From the NCBI GenBank assembly GCA_030847615.1, contig JAUMIR010000002.1, forward strand, positions 196,213,809 through 196,277,808: a DNA stretch of 64,000 nucleotides. The letters are read 5' to 3'. The position numbers and the translations under genes are program-made. This document shows, in pieces, positions 52,701-58,700 of the stretch. The notes below the pieces were generated by a model. That model was not told where the DNA came from, searched no databases, and worked only from the letters and a program-made list of their open reading frames with translations. Every line of letters starts with the position of its first letter. Position 1 is the stretch's first letter. Source of the stretch: Gambelia wislizenii. Lineage: Eukaryota; Chordata; Lepidosauria; Squamata; Crotaphytidae.

Positions 52701-55700
52701 ATATAGGAGGAGGGATAGGAAACAATGGGGTACAGTGGTTTGGGTGTGGGACTAGAAGTCCAGAAGACCAGGATTCCAATCTCCACTCAGGTATGGAAAC
52801 CCCTGGAGTGACCCCTCAACCTTAGACAATGACGAACCTCCTCTGAATAAATCTCGCCAAGCTGTATGATAGGGTCAACATTTTTCGGAGTTGACTTGGA
52901 AGGCACATAACAACAACAACTAATAATCTCCTACAGAATTGGAGAAACAGAGCAGCAAGGCCTGTAATCAAAGTGCTTGAAGGAACATATATCAAAGCTG
53001 AATCAAAATATCTAAACATGCAAAAAAAAAAAAAAAAAAACCTTTCCAAAGCCTGCAATTTGGATTCTGATGAATTCTGATGAAGAACAGACTTCAAAAT
53101 CTGTCTCTCTTCTTCATGCAGGTCTGAATTTAAATGTAACATCAGTGGTATATTTTTGTCTATTCAAGGAGTGTTTCTAAATTGGTTAAACAAATAAACT
53201 AATACAGTATGTACCAAGTCAGCTGTCAGATACTATCAAATGGTAGATGCTACTGCAAAATCAGATTTAGATGCTAACATTCTAATAAATATCCTCTGAA
53301 CCTTCAGCAAATGTTTGATATCAACATTTGCAAAGGAGAACTGTCAAGGAAATTAATTTCAGCTCTAATGAATACTGAAAGGGGACTTGGTTATGCAAAC
53401 CAAGTGAACCTGAATATATTTAATTGCTTTTTCATGTTGTTAAAATGTGCCTCTTTGTAGTGCAGAAGTTCATCCAATGGCCCACTTCACCTTCACCAGC
53501 CATTACATTCATGCCTTTTGCTAAATTTGGAAATCCTTCCAGTCCCTCTCTATTCTCTCTCCTAAACCCAGGCTAGCAAAGCTTTTTCTAAACTGCCACA
53601 GCATAAACCTCTAACCTCCATGACTCTTACATACCACACTAATATCGATTCAACTCAGTTGGGTAGAATTTTCTTCTGCACAGTCCACCTCACACAAGTG
53701 AGGTGAACTAAGCAAAGATGGTCGTTTCAGGTTTCTTCCCAGTGCCTCGCTTAATATAATCACTAAACAGTTAAAAAGCTCACACTCCACTGTCTGTTAA
53801 ATTCCACTGCTTGCAATAGGAAGAGATACCTACCCCTTTCTGAACAGCTTGGTTTTCTTACATGGAAGCTTAGCTTGGCTCATAATTTTAATCTGTTGTC
53901 ACTTCAGTAAAAGAGATTTCTCCACCCTGTTTGAAAGTAGTTGCCATATTCTGATCTTCTCTCCTCACCTTGCATTTTTTACATCTGACTTCATTCTAAA
54001 AGGAGTGGTGCCCCAGAATATTTGTTATAAGCCCAACCCTAGCCAATCTTAAGGTAGTCAAAATCAACCATTCTAGCTGTGGAACCACACCTAGCAGAAC
54101 AAGCAATGTTTCCCATGGGTATTTCAACACTCTGCAGTCGCTCCCTAGTTCTAACATATTCTCCTTATGTGATGATCCCAATAAAGCATAAGGCTCAGTC
54201 CACAACAAAGGAGAGTGCTAAAATGGGCTCAGAACACAGACTTCTTCCTTCCTCATTTTAGAGGCAAAGCCTTTTCTGCTAAGTCATGCCATGGTTTTGT
54301 CTTTGGTTGGGTTCCCACCCCCGTATTTTTGGAAGGGCCACTGGCAAACCCTTTTTTACTAAAGTATTTCATGTACCGGTATGTGTTTTTGTAGGTCCAC
54401 TGGATAATTAAATTGGGAGTTTATACTCAATTCCTACAATGGAGAGCCACCTGGACAGAGGAAAAAGCATAATTATTTTGCAGCAAGTACACAGACTAAG
54501 CAAGGTCAGCCCTGGTTAGTACTTGGATGGGAGACCAGCAACTAATACCATGTGTTGTGGACTATATTTCAGAGGAACGAACTGGCAAAACCAGCCCTGA
54601 GTCTTCCTTGCCTAAGGAAACCCACCAATGAAATTCATGGGGCTATCATAAGTCAACAGGCGACTTGAAGGCACATACACACACGACTGTAGAGAGAGGG
54701 CCCAACAGATCTACATGTCTTCTCTTTGAGCCCGACTTCCATTGGTAAAGAGCTCTACATAGACTGTATTAGCAAATAAAGATACTGGCTTGGATACTGA
54801 TTTTACTTTTGTGAACAGAAGAGTTCACAACATGGCTCTTTCCAGGACTTCTCCTTTCTCTGTACCTCCCTAGAAAACTGCTCTAGGACCATGGGGGAGT
54901 CTTGGCAATTGGGGTGGGGGAAGGTTGTAGACAGAGTCACCATGTAACTTAGACCTGAGTACAGAGGAAGCTGTGGACCACTGTTTAATCAGTAGTAAAG
55001 CACCAGTCTTTGGTGGTAAGTCTATACACATCCTCCCATGCCAGAATAACTGCATTTGCTAATTACATTGTGGAAACTAGTCAGGCAGAGGCCTAAATAC
55101 CCTAAAGGTACCAGATCCTGTCTGATCTTGGAAGCTAAGCATGGTCAGCCCTGGTTAGCACTTGGATGGGAGACCACAAATGAATACCCTATGAAATTCA
55201 TGGGGTCACCTTAAGTCAACAGGCAACTTGAAATCACATACACACAGAGTGAATGAGCCACTGCTGCTATTACACATAATATTTGCCAGATCTGTGTGCC
55301 TGATTTGCCTGCTGCTACATTTAACATTCAACTGGCTGCACAGGTTTTTCCTCTACCCTGACATTATCTATGCAGGACAGATGCTACTCATTTGAGACAC
55401 TAACCAAACTTCAACTTCCCTCCAGCATGATAGGAGGTTGGCTGGTCACCAACTACATGAAAGAAGAGCAGGAGAGTAGGCAAGTGGTGATACAACAGTA
55501 CCCTTGGAAGATATACAGGCTTTCTAACAGAGTACATGCTACTAAAAAAAAAGCAGTAACAGATAAAATATTCTATAAACTGTGCCAAATCTGAAAGGCA
55601 GCCAGATTACATCAGCTACAGCAAAAGCATATGAGGCCTATGACACTTAGCATGTCAATTGCTGCATAAGCTCAGAAGAGCATGTAAATTGCTGCATAAG

Positions 55701-58700
55701 CTCAGGCTCCATCCTACAAAAGTGCATGACATAATGGATCCATTAACCTTAAAGGCATCATAAGACCTTGTCTAACTCATGAATAGCAGTTTCCAGGTTC
55801 CAGCTATAATGTTCGATCACTCCACTTTATTCCAGGATTGGTGCAGGAGGGGGTGATAGCAGTCTGGAATTATATTTAGGTTGTTGGCTCCAATACAAAT
55901 AACACTAAGAAGAAACACAGCAGTTAAGGAGCTCTAGAATCCAGGGCCTGCACCAAGCGGTGTTGAATCCAGCCAAGAATCTGGCTTCCTAAGCCCCTGA
56001 GCAAGCTCATGAAACTGAAATCCTCTCCCTACCTTACTCAGCAAAAATCAACTACAGTGGAAGTGGCCCCAAACAAACCAGGAGTTCTTCTATCATTTAA
56101 CATACTTCAGGCAGGGGAGGTTCTGGGTAGGAGTAACAAAAGCTTCCCTGGCTAAAGAACACAGAAGAGTACTGAGCTACAAATCACATCAGCGTTAAAA
56201 GTAAGAGGCATAAACAGCTTTTCTGACTAGTTCACTGACACATTGTCATCACTTTTATTATGTTTTACATCCTGGTAGGCTAATGGCAAAGGCCATGTCA
56301 GCCAAAAAAATCCGTACAGGTGTCTCTTAGTTATTGAAAACATATCTAACAGTGAAATATAGAATTTAGATACCTGAATTCTACTCACCTGGCCAGGAAT
56401 GAAATGTATTTGCATAACAGTGTTGGTCTCTTCGTGTAAGCCCATGAACTCCACCCCTGGAGCTCCGTAGCTGAATGACTGATTGAGGTCAATAGTATTT
56501 AAGAGAACATTGGGTTAGAATCATAGAATTGCAGAGTTGGAAGAGACCACGAGGGCCAACCCCCCTGCCACGCAGGAAATCTTGATCAAAGCATCCCCGA
56601 CAGATGGCAATCCAGCCTCTGTTTAAAGACCTCCAAGGAAGGAGACCCCACCACACTCTGAGGGAGTGTGTTCCAGTGCCGAGGTTGTCATCATTATTTT
56701 TGTTTTGCTCATGGCAAATTATCCTAGGAGTTGTCTAAACAGTGAAAATAACCCTCATGGAATTTGCTGGGAATACGACCTGTCTAAATGGGATCCCACC
56801 TCAATCCACTGTATTCGGAAGAAGGGGGGCCCAAAACAGCAAAAACACCATAGGAAAAGCCTTTGTAGCATTTCCCGTCATTTTTTAAAACAGCAAGGGG
56901 GGGGTGCACATTCCTGCTCATTGGGACAAGCGATTCACTATGAATCACTTTCCCATATGAAAGGAAATGCAAAGCTCATTGGCCAGGTGAGCATGGGGGT
57001 GGGGCTTGCTAACAGGGCAAGCGCCCACTGTCGCCATGTTGGTTTTTCGCCTTAGCGAGTGAGTGATTGCTAAGGTGATAAAACAGGGTGGATGTTTTGT
57101 TTTGTTTTTTTGATGTCCTGTTAAATCGAAAAATTGCTCTGCTGTAGCGCACCTTAGACATGTTTCTTTTAAAAGAAGTTTGACAGCAGTTAAGTACGAA
57201 CAGTACAAACTTGTGATTTACACGAGTAAATCACTCATGGCCACAATCTTGCATGTGAAACTTACGGGTGCTTATGGAGGCAAAAACACTGTTAAGACAA
57301 GTCGCTGCTGCTGTGAAATGTCATTACTGTGAGGTACTCCGTTCCCCACCCCCTTCATATAGATGGCCCCTAGAAAAATTGGGATTTCTCCCCATACTGC
57401 AACCAGAATTAGGCTAACTTCACCCTTGGTCATGGCTCACAGTGCCTGTAACTCCACAGAACAATTAACCCTTAATTTATGCTAGGGAGATAAGCAGGTT
57501 GTTTAGAAATCCTTTGTGAAATGTAGTAGCAAGTGGTTTTACTGCCCACTCGTCTACCTGGTCTGCATTTAAATACTTGGAGAGCATGCTTTCCCCACTT
57601 CCATGTGTTTATGCAGCACTTCGAAAGTTGGGCAAGATGGGCGCCTGTGTACTCTGAGTCTTCCCAATGCTGCAATTCCTGTTTGATCCATAACCCAGGA
57701 GACAGATGCCCCACTCTTGGTCTAAAAGAGTCTTCCTGAAGGGAAATCTTGCTGGAAGGAACCATGGCACAAGAGAGGATTCAGGCTTTCTTTTCCAAAG
57801 ATGGAACAAGAATTCACTGTCTCTCTACCCACACCCACCCATGGCCACTATGTCAGAGCTGCTTACAAATTGTTAATTTGACAGTTCCCTGCCCTCAGGC
57901 TTACAATCCAAATAAGACAGGACACACAAGGAAAACGTAATGGCAGTGGGGGAGAGGATTAAGTCCAGCAGATACTGCCTCTTCTCTCCCTCTCTAGCTG
58001 TAGCAGTTGGGATGGGGGGGGGGGCTTTCATCTCCTTTTGGGCCTGAGCTGTATTGATGTGTATGCTGCTTTGGGGCTAGATCCGTGGTTCTCAGCTTGC
58101 AGCCTGGGGACCCCCAGGGGCCACGATATCTTCACAAGGGGTCCACGAAGGCTTGGAGGCTGCTTGGCCCATCTCCTCTCTACAGTGGAGTGGCCATGTG
58201 ACAGGAGCTATGGAAAAGGCTGGCTGGCTTGGCCTGAGCATTGACATTCAATCCGCTCTAGTCACAAATGGAGAAAAGTCTTCTGTTCCCCCCCAGTGCC
58301 TCTGAGAGAAGGTTTTATGGATTATGCAATTATTATTATTATTATTATTATTATTAGCTATGTTATTATTGTTGTTGTTGTCATAGTTTTAAATCTTGAG
58401 TTAACACTTGGGGATCCACGGCAACAAAAGATATTTAAGGGGGTCCCTGGTAAAGAAAAGGTTAAAAGCCACTGGCCTAGATGAAAGAGAGGCACCTTCA
58501 AAAGTGTGCTCTCTCCCCCTCTCCCTCCCCCCCCCTCTCCCTGTCCAGTATTTTAAGGTTTATCAACACAGGAAAGCCAAAGATTTATTTATGACTCAAA
58601 ATTCAGACAGCATACATTGGCCTGTGCTAAAAATGAATCCTTCCTCTGTGCCAGGATATTTAAAACAGACTTGGAATGCAGGAGATAAAACTTTTATCTG

